The notes under the pieces are model-generated. The model was not told the origin of the DNA. It ran no database searches and saw nothing but the letters and a program-made list of their open reading frames with translations. From Hahellaceae bacterium (lineage in GTDB: Bacteria; Pseudomonadota; Gammaproteobacteria; Pseudomonadales; Oleiphilaceae), in assembly GCA_016744695.1 (NCBI GenBank), contig JADGDV010000031.1, forward strand, positions 1 through 39,509: a DNA stretch of 39,509 nucleotides, in the 5' to 3' direction. Shown one piece after another: positions 11,697-20,511 of this stretch (position 1 is its first letter; every line of letters begins with the position of its first letter). The translations under genes were made by a program, and so were the position numbers.

Positions 11697-12563
11697 TTAT
11701 TTAATATGCTCAAGTATTCCATCTAGCTCATCTAGACTGCTGTACTGAATGGTCAGTTTACCTTTACCTTTAGCAGAATGCTTTATATCTACATTGGCGC
11801 CAATTCTTTCAGATAGACTTTCTTGTAAGCGGTATATATCAGGATCTACTTTTTTTGGCTCTTTAGGGTGCTCTTTCTCTTCTTGTAAGCGTCTAACCAA
11901 TGCCTCGGTCTGCCTAACTGAAAGTGATTTTGCCTCAACCTGGCGCGCTGTTTGAAGCTGTAATTCAGGAGGTAATGACAACATTGCACGACCATGACCC
12001 ATTTCAAGATCGCCATGCTCCAACATAATTTTTACTTCGCTGGATAAACCCATTAAACGCAGTAAATTAGTAACCGTTGAACGAGATTTACCTACCGCAG
12101 TGGCTACTTCTTGCTGGGTTAACTCAAACTCTTCCTGGAGACGTTGCAGCGCAATCGCCTCCTCCATAGCATTTAGGTTTTCTCGTTGAATATTCTCAAT
12201 CAAAGCCATGGCAATCGCAGCATCATCAGCTACGTCACGAATAATAGTAGGTACGCGATCAAGACCTGCTATCTGAGTCGCCCGCCAGCGCCGCTCACCC
12301 GCTATTATTTCATAGCGTCCCTCAGCAATAGGTCTCACAATAATAGGCTGCATTACACCTTGCTGGCGAATAGAATCGGCTAGTTCTTCTAATGCATCAG
12401 GGTCCATATCGCGGCGGGGTTGATATTTACCTCGTTGCACCAAGTCAACGGGTAGGTCACGCAGCTCACCATCCTGTGTTGCTTCCGTCTGGAGTTTAAC
12501 TTTTGAGCCAGCCAATAATGCACCTAACCCTCGCTCTCCTAACCCACGCTTTTTCGTTGCCAT
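11697..12563 (-). CDS. parB: Chromosome partitioning protein ParB
   Basis: ParB binds parS sites, loads as a CTP-dependent clamp and spreads, organising the origin region for segregation. The 288 residues contain LPVDLVQRGKYQPRRDMD (box I), IIAGERRWRATQIAGL (arginine-rich CTP/spreading motif), ENIQRENLNAMEEAIAL (box II), an HTH (TQQEVATAVGKSRSTVTNLLRL), and a C-terminal dimerisation domain. Two perfect parS palindromes are present within recF in the same window. It follows parA by 40 bp on the same strand. Confidence 0.98.
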   Translation of the reverse strand: MATKKRGLGERGLGALLAGSKVKLQTEATQDGELRDLPVDLVQRGKYQPRRDMDPDALEELADSIRQQGVMQPIIVRPIAEGRYEIIAGERRWRATQIAGLDRVPTIIRDVADDAAIAMALIENIQRENLNAMEEAIALQRLQEEFELTQQEVATAVGKSRSTVTNLLRLMGLSSEVKIMLEHGDLEMGHGRAMLSLPPELQLQTARQVEAKSLSVRQTEALVRRLQEEKEHPKEPKKVDPDIYRLQESLSERIGANVDIKHSAKGKGKLTIQYSSLDELDGILEHIK

Positions 12564-12603
12564 GATCTACCTTAATTGTTATTTATCAAACGTCTTTAAA
12601 GCT

Positions 12604-13407
12604 CTATGCCGGTTCTGCAGCTTTTGCCTTTGCTCTAGCTTTTGCCTTGCTCTTACGCACAACCTCTCCAGCTAATGCCAAATAAGATAACGCGCCTTTT
12701 GAACCTTTATCGTACTTTAATGCAGGCAAGCCATAACTAGGCGCTTCTGCCAGACGAATATTTCTGGGGATAACCGTGCCATATAGCTGATCACCAAAAT
12801 ACTCTTTAAGCTGAGAAGACACATCGCGAGTTAAACTATTGCGAGGGTCATACATCGTGCGCAGTATACCTTCAACTTCAAGAGCTGAATTAATAGTCTC
12901 TCTAATTTGCTCAATCGTATTCATCAACGCTGCCAAACCTTCTAATGCATAATATTCACATTGCATTGGAATAATCACGCTGTCAGAGGCAGACAATGCA
13001 TTAACCGTCAGCATGTTCAGCGAAGGGGGGCAGTCGATTAGAATAAAGTCGTAATGATCTCTCACTTTATTCAACGCTAATCGTAAGCGGTGCTCGCGAC
13101 CGATTTCATTCAGCAACTCTACTTCTGCCGCGGTAACATCACCATTGGCTGGAATAACATCAAAACCTGCTGCCTCTGAAGAAATGATAACTTCGTCGAT
13201 AGTGGCTTTTTTAGTCAACACATCATAAGCGGTTTTTGAGACATCATTTTTATCAACACCGCAACCCATGGTCGCATTGCCCTGAGGATCTAAGTCAACC
13301 AATAAAATTTTTCGTTTGGTTGCAGCCAGTGAAGCGGCCAAGTTAACACAAGTTGTTGTTTTACCTACGCCGCCTTTTTGATTGGTAACGGCAAATATAC
13401 GTGCCAT
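12604..13407 (-). CDS. parA: Chromosome partitioning ATPase ParA (Soj)
   Basis: ParA is the nucleoid-binding ATPase that moves ParB-parS complexes. The 267 residues start MARIFAVTNQKGGVGKTTT, with the deviant Walker A (KGGVGKTT, two lysines) near the N-terminus, typical of chromosomal ParA without the N-terminal HTH of plasmid types. DLDPQGNATMGCG and FILIDCPPSLNML are the other nucleotide motifs. The C-terminus ends in an Ala/Lys-rich tail (KSKAKARAKAKAAEPA). Lies between rsmG (65-bp gap) and parB. Confidence 0.98.
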   Translation of the reverse strand: MARIFAVTNQKGGVGKTTTCVNLAASLAATKRKILLVDLDPQGNATMGCGVDKNDVSKTAYDVLTKKATIDEVIISSEAAGFDVIPANGDVTAAEVELLNEIGREHRLRLALNKVRDHYDFILIDCPPSLNMLTVNALSASDSVIIPMQCEYYALEGLAALMNTIEQIRETINSALEVEGILRTMYDPRNSLTRDVSSQLKEYFGDQLYGTVIPRNIRLAEAPSYGLPALKYDKGSKGALSYLALAGEVVRKSKAKARAKAKAAEPA

Positions 13408-13472
13408 ACCTGTGTCTCCTTTAACCTATAGATGCTTATAGTAACCTGATATTCATTCTGATGTTTTAAAAA

Positions 13473-14102
13473 TCAGACTTTACGAATAATTATTAAATGT
13501 CGTTCACCATCACAACCTGGCACATCAAGTACATGGCTTTTTTCTACCTTATAACCTTCTGGCAAACTTGATAACTCTTCTTCAGGGAACAAGCCTTTCA
13601 TAGCCAAAAATTGCCCCTGTTCATCAACTAAGTGACCACACCAGCTGACCATATTTTCAATCGCACTAAAGGCTCTGGATATCACTTGATCAAAAGGCTT
13701 TTCTGGCTGAAATTCCTCAGCACGACCATGCACCACCGTAATATTACTCAAGCCTAGCTCTAATTTACTCTGAGTAAGGAAGCGGGTTTTCTTACCGTTG
13801 CTATCTAATAACGTAAAATGAGTATCTGGAAATAGTATAGCGAGAGGAATGCCTGGTAAACCCGGCCCCGTACCTACATCAATAATTTGCTCTCCCTTTA
13901 CCCAAGGAACCACACTCAAAGAATCTACTAAATGACGATAAAGCATATCTTCAGGGTTTCTAACCGCCGTTAAATTGTACGCTTTATTCCACTTATTAAG
14001 TAATTCCAAGTAGCGCAATAATAACGATATTTGTTGCTCTGTTAATGCCACACCTAAACGCTGAGCACTATCCACTAACGGGGCTTTAAAACTCTCTTGC
14101 AT
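13473..14102 (-). CDS. rsmG: 16S rRNA (guanine527-N7)-methyltransferase
   Basis: RsmG (GidB) methylates N7 of G527 in 16S rRNA; its loss gives low-level streptomycin resistance in several bacteria. The 209 residues show the Rossmann SAM motif IDVGTGPGLPGIPLAI, the LLDSNGKKTRFL second motif, and VISRAFSAIENMVSW. Length matches the family (207 in E. coli). It lies 13 bp after mnmG, the usual gidA-gidB arrangement. Confidence 0.97.
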   Translation of the reverse strand: MQESFKAPLVDSAQRLGVALTEQQISLLLRYLELLNKWNKAYNLTAVRNPEDMLYRHLVDSLSVVPWVKGEQIIDVGTGPGLPGIPLAILFPDTHFTLLDSNGKKTRFLTQSKLELGLSNITVVHGRAEEFQPEKPFDQVISRAFSAIENMVSWCGHLVDEQGQFLAMKGLFPEEELSSLPEGYKVEKSHVLDVPGCDGERHLIIIRKV

Positions 14103-14115
14103 TAAATTATTCCGA

Positions 14116-16011
14116 TTATGCTATTTGATTAGTCGCTTTAGTAGCCATTGCACGTTTCTTAAGATAAATAATTAACAACGAAACTGCTGCAGGCGTTACT
14201 CCTGGTATACGCGATGCCTGAGCGATGGTTTCAGGCCGAACATCCTTTAATTTGAGGGTTAACTCATTAGATAAGCCTGAAATGCCGTCGTAATCAAAAT
14301 CAGCAGGTAACACAGTGTTTTCATGTCGACGTAGTTTATCAATATCGTTTTGCTGTCGGCTAATATAACCTTCATATTTAATTTGTACTTCTAATTGTTC
14401 AGCAACCCGTTCATCATCGATGGTATGGCCGCTTATTTCAGCAATTTTAGTATAATCCAATTCTGGGCGACGCATTAAATCAGATAAACTGTATTCACGA
14501 TTTAATGGATGCTCAAGATGTTGATTAGCCATTTTTGCTTTTTCTGAATCCGGTTGTATCCAAGTTTTATCAAAATATGTTCTTTCTGCTGCTAATGATT
14601 CTTTCTTTTTAGAGAAAGCAGCCCAGCGCTCATCATCAACCAAACCTAATTCACGCCCTTTTTCAGTTAAACGAAGGTCGGCATTATCTTCTCTTAAAAT
14701 AAGACGATATTCTGCACGGCTAGTAAACATCCGATACGGTTCAGTCGTGCCTAAGGTAACAAGATCATCAACTAATACACCAATATAGGCTTCATCACGT
14801 CTTGGACACCAGGATTCCTCCCCTTTTGCTCTAAGCCCTGCATTCAAACCGGCTAATAAACCCTGAGCGCCTGCCTCTTCGTAACCGGTCGTGCCGTTTA
14901 TCTGACCTGCAAAAAAGAGATTTTTGATAAACTTGGTTTCTAATGAATGTTTTAAGTCTTGTGGGTTGAAGTAATCATACTCAATGGCATAACCCGGGCG
15001 TGTAATATGTGCATTTTCAAAGCCTTTCATCGAGTGAACTAATGCTAACTGAACATCAAACGGCAAACTGGTTGAAATGCCATTAGGGTATAACTCATGA
15101 GTCGTTAAACCTTCGGGTTCTACAAAAATTTGATGTGAATTTTTATCAGCAAAGCGATGAACTTTATCTTCAATCGAAGGACAATAACGAGGCCCTACGC
15201 CTTCAATAACACCTGAATACATAGGCGACCGGTCTAACCCTGCACGAATAATATCGTGGGTTCGTTCATTGGTATGCGTGACATAACAACTAATCTGCTC
15301 GGGGTGATCTGCAAGGCTTCCCATATATGACATGATAGGCAAAGGTGTATCGCCCGGTTGCTCAGCCATTACTGAAAAATCGACTGACCTGGCATCAATG
15401 CGTGGAGGTGTGCCTGTTTTTAAACGTCCCACTCTAAAAGGTAGCTCTCTAAGACGCTTAGCCAATGCGATGGATGGTGGGTCACCCGCTCGGCCACCTG
15501 AATGATTATCTAAACCTATATGAATAACCCCACCTAAAAAGGTACCGACAGTTATTACAACCGTCTCAGCATGAAAACGCACGCCCATATTGGTCACAAC
15601 ACCTTTTACCTGATCACCTTCCATGATCAAGTCATCGGCAGACTGCTGAAATATATCGAGGTTTTTTTGATTCTCAAGTATCGAACGAATAGCGGCTTTA
15701 TAAAGAACGCGGTCGGCTTGTGCACGGGTTGCTCTTACAGCCGGGCCTTTGCGTGAGTTCAATACACGAAATTGAATGCCACCTTTATCGGTAGCCAGTG
15801 CCATAGCACCACCTAAGGCATCAATCTCTTTTACAAGATGACTTTTACCAATACCACCAATAGCTGGATTACAGGACATTTGCCCTAATGTTTCGATGTT
15901 ATGGGTAAGCAATAATGTTGCACAACCCATTCTAGCGGCAGCTAAAGCGGCCTCTGTACCGGCGTGACCTCCGCCAATGACAATTACATCAAAACGTTTG
16001 TTAAAATCCAC
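14116..16011 (-). CDS. mnmG: tRNA uridine-5-carboxymethylaminomethyl synthesis enzyme MnmG
   Basis: MnmG (GidA), with MnmE, installs the (carboxymethyl)aminomethyl group at wobble U34 of several tRNAs, using FAD and NADH. It has 631 residues (E. coli 629). The FAD dinucleotide fold [17 protein letters not shown] is near the N-terminus; [22 protein letters not shown] and [17 protein letters not shown] are family signatures. The C-terminal helical domain for MnmE binding ends with [20 protein letters not shown]. Start is GTG at 16011 with AGAGG seven bases upstream. Its partner mnmE lies 6.5 kb away, separated by the accessory insertion. Confidence 0.98.
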   Translation of the reverse strand: MDFNKRFDVIVIGGGHAGTEAALAAARMGCATLLLTHNIETLGQMSCNPAIGGIGKSHLVKEIDALGGAMALATDKGGIQFRVLNSRKGPAVRATRAQADRVLYKAAIRSILENQKNLDIFQQSADDLIMEGDQVKGVVTNMGVRFHAETVVITVGTFLGGVIHIGLDNHSGGRAGDPPSIALAKRLRELPFRVGRLKTGTPPRIDARSVDFSVMAEQPGDTPLPIMSYMGSLADHPEQISCYVTHTNERTHDIIRAGLDRSPMYSGVIEGVGPRYCPSIEDKVHRFADKNSHQIFVEPEGLTTHELYPNGISTSLPFDVQLALVHSMKGFENAHITRPGYAIEYDYFNPQDLKHSLETKFIKNLFFAGQINGTTGYEEAGAQGLLAGLNAGLRAKGEESWCPRRDEAYIGVLVDDLVTLGTTEPYRMFTSRAEYRLILREDNADLRLTEKGRELGLVDDERWAAFSKKKESLAAERTYFDKTWIQPDSEKAKMANQHLEHPLNREYSLSDLMRRPELDYTKIAEISGHTIDDERVAEQLEVQIKYEGYISRQQNDIDKLRRHENTVLPADFDYDGISGLSNELTLKLKDVRPETIAQASRIPGVTPAAVSLLIIYLKKRAMATKATNQIA

Positions 16012-16452
16012 AACTATACCTCTAATAAACTTAAATCCTTAAAACAGCCGCGTAGTATAATCTTAATACTGTTCTGTTTCAGCATAAACTGTGTGAAATT
16101 TGATCAAATTTAGACAATTTTAAATTATTGATCTAAACTGTCTAAAAAATTAGAGCAAACAACCTAATTTTAAATACTTTCAATAACTTATAACAACTAC
16201 TTAATAAAAGTTATTACTATGTTTATCCACACGGTTATTTTATGATCTTTTAGAACTATATCAATATAACTAACTGTAATTTAAGTATTTTTTATTTACA
16301 TTAAATATGAACATGAAGGGCAGTGAAAAAGTTATCCACAGATAATGTCGTAAAAACAATCAATATTTCTATTTATTCACATATTAAGTTTATATGTCAT
16401 AATACCCACGGAATTTATATTTTATAAAATACACGCTCATGGATGAGATGTT
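16012..16452. other. AT-rich gap upstream of mnmG with three DnaA boxes (possible secondary origin element)
   Basis: This 441-bp divergent gap between mnmG and the DUF4123 gene is very AT-rich. It has consensus DnaA boxes on the plus strand at 16223-16231 (TTATCCACA), 16332-16340 (TTATCCACA) and 16373-16381 (TTATTCACA), and GATC sites at 16102, 16130 and 16244. In E. coli the gap upstream of mnmG is oriC. Here the strand switch of housekeeping genes points to the rpmH-dnaA gap instead, so this may be an ancestral origin remnant, a DnaA-regulated promoter or a DnaA titration site. Promoters for both flanking genes must also lie here. Confidence 0.55.
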
Positions 16453-17394
16453 ATGGAACCCCTTTTTGAAGTCATGGATGAACTTCAGTTGCTGTCATTC
16501 TCAATGGCTCAGCAAAACTCGCAAGCAAACCACCTATATGCCGTTATTGAAGGGGCCAAAGCGCCAGACGGCTATCAAAGCACTGGTGCATTACTTTATA
16601 CCCTAGAAAATACTCCTTCAGCACACCTTCTACTTTTAGATGATGAACTTATTAAGGTATCTCCTTGGCTGGTTAAAGTAGAGCCTATCAGTCCTTTATT
16701 TGATTGGTTAATAAATAATGCAAATAAGCACCCCTTTGTTCTGTTTTGGTCAAGTAACACGATTGAGCAAGTTAAACCCTTTATGGTTAAGCTGTTAAAC
16801 GCTAGATCTCCTCAGGGTGGCACGTTGTTTTTTCGTTATTACAATCCAGCCGTTTTTAATGTATTTATTGAGCATAGCCCTGATACAGCCTTAATAAATA
16901 GACTAGGTGGCGCATCGGCTATTGCCGCCTATTCACCTCATGAGTCAGATCAAAATCAATCATCTTGGCATGTCCGAGAACTCAACCCTGCTGAAGTAGA
17001 CGCCCACTCAGCCAATGCAATAAAGCCTCCTGACATAGTATTTAACCAACAAGAATGGCAGGCTTTATGTGATTCTAAACGCGATACAAGCCTGAAACAG
17101 ATGGGGATATATCTAAAGACAAACTACCCTGATCATCTGCAAGATATCGATTCAAGCCAAATACAACGCTTTGTTAGTCAATGTATATCACAAGGAGAAA
17201 GCCTTGGTTTCTTCACTCGAAACGAACTAGAACAATGGTTGGATCTCTCGCTCTTTTTTGGTGAGAATTTTGTGGATAACTCTCGTTACTTATGGGCAAA
17301 GAAAATTGTAAACAATGCAGAGCTATCTACAAACTATAAGCTACAACAATTAAATCAATATTTGGATTTCTATCAAGCAAGGAGCGCAATATGA
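16453..17394 (+). CDS. DUF4123-domain protein, probable type VI secretion adaptor/chaperone
   Basis: DUF4123 proteins (Tap/TEC) load a cognate effector onto VgrG in type VI secretion. The 313 residues show the family pattern: HLYAVIEGAKAPDG at 27-40, an alpha/beta core with FVLFWSS (95-101), and the hallmark GGTLFFRYYNPAVF (122-135). The C-terminal third is helical and Gln-rich. No signal peptide. The next gene overlaps its stop by four bases (ATGA), so the pair is translationally coupled, typical of adaptor-effector couples. No vgrG or PAAR gene is present in the window. It is transcribed against the direction of the surrounding housekeeping genes, consistent with insertion. Confidence 0.85.
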   Translation: MEPLFEVMDELQLLSFSMAQQNSQANHLYAVIEGAKAPDGYQSTGALLYTLENTPSAHLLLLDDELIKVSPWLVKVEPISPLFDWLINNANKHPFVLFWSSNTIEQVKPFMVKLLNARSPQGGTLFFRYYNPAVFNVFIEHSPDTALINRLGGASAIAAYSPHESDQNQSSWHVRELNPAEVDAHSANAIKPPDIVFNQQEWQALCDSKRDTSLKQMGIYLKTNYPDHLQDIDSSQIQRFVSQCISQGESLGFFTRNELEQWLDLSLFFGENFVDNSRYLWAKKIVNNAELSTNYKLQQLNQYLDFYQARSAI

Positions 17395-19502
17395 TAGATG
17401 CACCACTGGCCAGACCACTTAATATAATGGCAGTTAAAGCCGCCAATCAACAACTTTATCAACAATACCCACACCTAAAAGACCTAGCACTCAACCCTTC
17501 AAACCCTCAACACCAGCCCTATATGGATTATTGGCGTGAGGCTTATATTGAGTCTGGAGGCCCTTTTAAAGCACTGGATGCCAGTTCTAATCAAAAAATT
17601 AATGACCCCATACAGCCTTGTGATTGCGTAAGCCCCGACCATATTGTCGATTTAGTATTTGAACCTTCAAGTGGCACAGTTTACCTGCTTGATGCCAATG
17701 ATTTTAATGCATTAATGGAAGAAACCCGCTTACTGGATGATGTAATGAAGCCCGTAGTGGAATGCAAAAGTGAGGACAAATTACCCGAAGAAAAACAGCA
17801 AGCCGTTAAAAAACTAACCGCGCTTGGCATTAACCCACCAAAATCAAAATTTGGTGGTAGTGAGGCAGGCAAGCTAACCGAAATTGTGCGTTTGAAAGGC
17901 AATAAAAAATACACCTACGTGCGATCTGAAAAATTAAAAGACCATGTACGCAGTTATAAAATAAAAACGGATAATAAAAAATTTGATTATAAAGCCATGG
18001 CCAAAAAGGTGCGGGAAGACCTTAATAAGCCTGAGTACAAAGTTAAATTTTCAAGCGAAAACTTATTAGAAAAACTAGATAGCTTTAATGACCTTAATAC
18101 GTTTATGAATCAATATGCTGATAGCACAGAGACTATTTATTTGGCTGGTGATAAAAACACGCATTACAACGCCACCGCTGAAGCACAGTTTTTCAGGTTC
18201 ACCGCCGGCGCGGCTTTTCATTCAGAGTTAGACCCAGCCAATGGCAAGTTATCTATTGCCATGGCGACTCATGCAGAGCTTTCACTGGCAGAAGGAAAGG
18301 CGAAATGCCAGCTTCTTATGCCCTCACCAGAAGGTATTCACTGTCAATTTGAACTCAACGAACAACCCTGTGATTTGGGTTTTTTCAGATTGGACTTAAA
18401 TTTAACCCTTAGTGGAAACGCAGGAGCCAGTGCCAACCTAGGTGCGGCCATTAACTTTGAAATGGTGAATAACAAACCAGCCATAAAAGGGGTTAGTAAA
18501 GATTATAAAAACACAGAAAAGCCTGACCGATTTCAGAAAGATCGATTCTTACATGAAAAAGGAAATGTTCAGGGGGTACAAGGCGAAGCTGGATTTTTTG
18601 CAGGAGTGTCGGCTGGATGTAAGGTTAATTTGGCCTTGCAGTGGCAGAACCCAGAAGAGGCTAATAAATTTGTTACTTTAGCTGAGGCGGGGGAATCTAT
18701 TGAAGTGGCTGCTGGAATTGGAGGGGAGGCTTACCTTAAAATTGAATATAATGAAAAATCTCAAAAGTTTATTATTCGATTTGGTGCAGGATTAGTAGCT
18801 GGAATTGGAGCTAAAGGAAAATTAGATGCCGTTATTGATGGGGGTAATATACTTAAATTAATACAACTTATTTATCATCAGATTATGAAGACAGAGTTTA
18901 TCAGGTCTGAAATTATTGACCCTGAAAGTTTTGATTTTCTTCAACAGCTAATAGCTAAAACGTTTATTGCAGGCTCTGACTTAGCTCAAGAAGTCCAATC
19001 TAGTCTGCAAGGTATGTCTATCTGGTGGAAAACTCTGAACCAATCAAAACATGAGGCAGAGCAATTAGCAGATAAAATATTAGCTGACGATTCCTTCTAT
19101 AAATTCTCAGCCCCAATGATAAAAGGGCGTTTTCTAGCCATTTTATGCAGGCAGTTCCTGTTTTCACTTGAAAGCAAACAAGAGCAAGCCATTGTTAAAT
19201 TATTAAGTTATACACAGGGCATATCTGAGTATCATGAAATACTTAAACATACCTCAGAATCAGGAGAACAGTTAAGCCCAAACGACACACTTAAAGCTGA
19301 AAGTATTCTTGATGAAATTTTAGATACAGAAGAACAAATACGTTTTGATGTATGGAAACACAGACTCAAAAAAGAATCCGAAATAGGTAAACCCATCATC
19401 GCCTACTCAGAACCATGGCAAATTAAACCTGTTGATAACTCAAGAATTGCCATGCTGCAAGCAGTCGAAAGCCGCTGTTATCATGAACAAATTATGGCTT
19501 AG
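17391..19502 (+). CDS. Putative type VI secretion effector, function unknown
   Basis: A 703-residue cytoplasmic-type protein with no signal peptide, coupled to the DUF4123 gene by an ATGA overlap, with AAGGAG ahead of its ATG. Residues 1-125 contain the small motif PCDCVSPDHIVDLVF. About 265-480 form a Gly/Ala-rich beta region: AELSLAEGKAKCQLLMPSPEG, FRLDLNLTLSGNAGASANLGA, GFFAGVSAGCKVNLALQWQNP, and FGAGLVAGIGAKGKLDAVIDGG. I recall this pattern in large T6SS-associated effectors of other proteobacteria, where a C-terminal toxin part varies. The remaining 220 residues are mainly helical and match nothing I recognise; no nuclease, lipase or peptidase motif is apparent. The hydrophobic Gly-rich stretches would permit a pore-forming role, but that is speculation. 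Effector status is inferred from context. Confidence 0.6.
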   Translation: MIDAPLARPLNIMAVKAANQQLYQQYPHLKDLALNPSNPQHQPYMDYWREAYIESGGPFKALDASSNQKINDPIQPCDCVSPDHIVDLVFEPSSGTVYLLDANDFNALMEETRLLDDVMKPVVECKSEDKLPEEKQQAVKKLTALGINPPKSKFGGSEAGKLTEIVRLKGNKKYTYVRSEKLKDHVRSYKIKTDNKKFDYKAMAKKVREDLNKPEYKVKFSSENLLEKLDSFNDLNTFMNQYADSTETIYLAGDKNTHYNATAEAQFFRFTAGAAFHSELDPANGKLSIAMATHAELSLAEGKAKCQLLMPSPEGIHCQFELNEQPCDLGFFRLDLNLTLSGNAGASANLGAAINFEMVNNKPAIKGVSKDYKNTEKPDRFQKDRFLHEKGNVQGVQGEAGFFAGVSAGCKVNLALQWQNPEEANKFVTLAEAGESIEVAAGIGGEAYLKIEYNEKSQKFIIRFGAGLVAGIGAKGKLDAVIDGGNILKLIQLIYHQIMKTEFIRSEIIDPESFDFLQQLIAKTFIAGSDLAQEVQSSLQGMSIWWKTLNQSKHEAEQLADKILADDSFYKFSAPMIKGRFLAILCRQFLFSLESKQEQAIVKLLSYTQGISEYHEILKHTSESGEQLSPNDTLKAESILDEILDTEEQIRFDVWKHRLKKESEIGKPIIAYSEPWQIKPVDNSRIAMLQAVESRCYHEQIMA

Positions 19503-19509
19503 TCCAGCA

Positions 19510-19532
19510 AGCGAGTATTTTTTATACTCGCT
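19510..19532. terminator. Bidirectional hairpin between convergent genes
   Basis: Perfect 9-bp arms AGCGAGTAT (19510-19518) and ATACTCGCT (19524-19532) around a T5 loop, in the 37-bp gap between the putative effector and the SUMF1-like lipoprotein gene, which face each other. T-runs outside the stem are weak on both strands, so termination efficiency is uncertain. Confidence 0.65.
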
Positions 19533-19539
19533 GCTTACT

Positions 19540-20397
19540 TTATTTCAAAAGCTGTTTTACATTAGCTACGCAGCGCAAGCCCACATAATGCTCCTTTTTA
19601 GGCTCAACATAATAACGGCGCATTGTTAAATGGAATCGACTTGAAGATGCGTTGCTTCCCCCCCTGTAAGTTCTCTTAATAGCAGCAACAATGTTCAGTG
19701 GATTATTTTCTGGCGAAAGCTTGTAATAGTCTTCTGAGAACCAATCCTTAACATATTCCCCAACATTCCCAGACATATGATGAAGCCCTAAAGGATTGGG
19801 CGGGTAATAGTCACCTACCATCGGTTCTTTTTGAGAATCGCTCCAGCCCTTTATATTAGAGCCTTTCAGATCAATCATTCCATCATTCGTCGCAAAAGGA
19901 AGATTCTGACCACGACTACGCGCCGCATATTCCCATTGCGCCTCCGTAGGCATATCAAAGGCTAAGCCGCTCTGCTCTGCTAGCCAGTCACAATAGGCTT
20001 TAGCTTCATACCAATTAGGCATATAGGCTGGAATATTGGGTAAATGGAACCATTTATTTGGGTAATATATTTCTCGACCTGTCGCCACACTAAAGGCATC
20101 AAACTCTTCCCAGGTCACTTCGTATTTATTAATTGAGAAGCTGTCTAATGTCACCTTATGCAGATAATCATCATCTTTATCACTACTCCAATGCAGGAAG
20201 TACTTTTCTCCATACTCATCCGTCTCCCACACACCAAAATCGCCCATCATAAAACTACCCCCTTCAACATAAACTATATTATTAATAGTTTGCTGAACAA
20301 TACGGTTCGTTTCAATTTGAATGGGGTCTAACGGTGTCTGGCAGGCTGACAGTAGAACGGATGTAAAAACAATAACAGGGAGGTGGTAACTAGACAT
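19540..20397 (-). CDS. SUMF1/FGE-fold lipoprotein, possible immunity protein
   Basis: A 285-residue formylglycine-generating-enzyme-fold protein. The N-terminus is a lipoprotein signal peptide with lipobox LSAC (C19), so it should be anchored facing the periplasm. Family motifs: YVEGGSFMMGDFG (43-55), NKYEVTWEEFDAF, MPTEAQWEYAARSRG (149-163), MSGNVGEYVKDWF (208-220), TYRGGSNASSSRF (243-255), and YVGLRCV near the end. The paired active-site cysteines of true FGE (after the RGGS segment) are absent, so sulfatase activation is unlikely. It converges on the putative T6SS effector across a hairpin. A periplasmic immunity role is plausible by position but unproven; its opposite orientation is unusual for an effector-immunity pair. 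ATG start with AGGAAG upstream. Confidence 0.8.
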   Translation of the reverse strand: MSSYHLPVIVFTSVLLSACQTPLDPIQIETNRIVQQTINNIVYVEGGSFMMGDFGVWETDEYGEKYFLHWSSDKDDDYLHKVTLDSFSINKYEVTWEEFDAFSVATGREIYYPNKWFHLPNIPAYMPNWYEAKAYCDWLAEQSGLAFDMPTEAQWEYAARSRGQNLPFATNDGMIDLKGSNIKGWSDSQKEPMVGDYYPPNPLGLHHMSGNVGEYVKDWFSEDYYKLSPENNPLNIVAAIKRTYRGGSNASSSRFHLTMRRYYVEPKKEHYVGLRCVANVKQLLK

Positions 20398-20511
20398 CGC
20401 TTCTTCCTTGAAGTGAATAGTGTTTAAAAATGCGTTTAGATTAGGCTATTTTAACAGTTCACTAAATGATTAGCACGCTGCTCAAATAACCTTTATTAAA
20501 GCGGTTTATAG

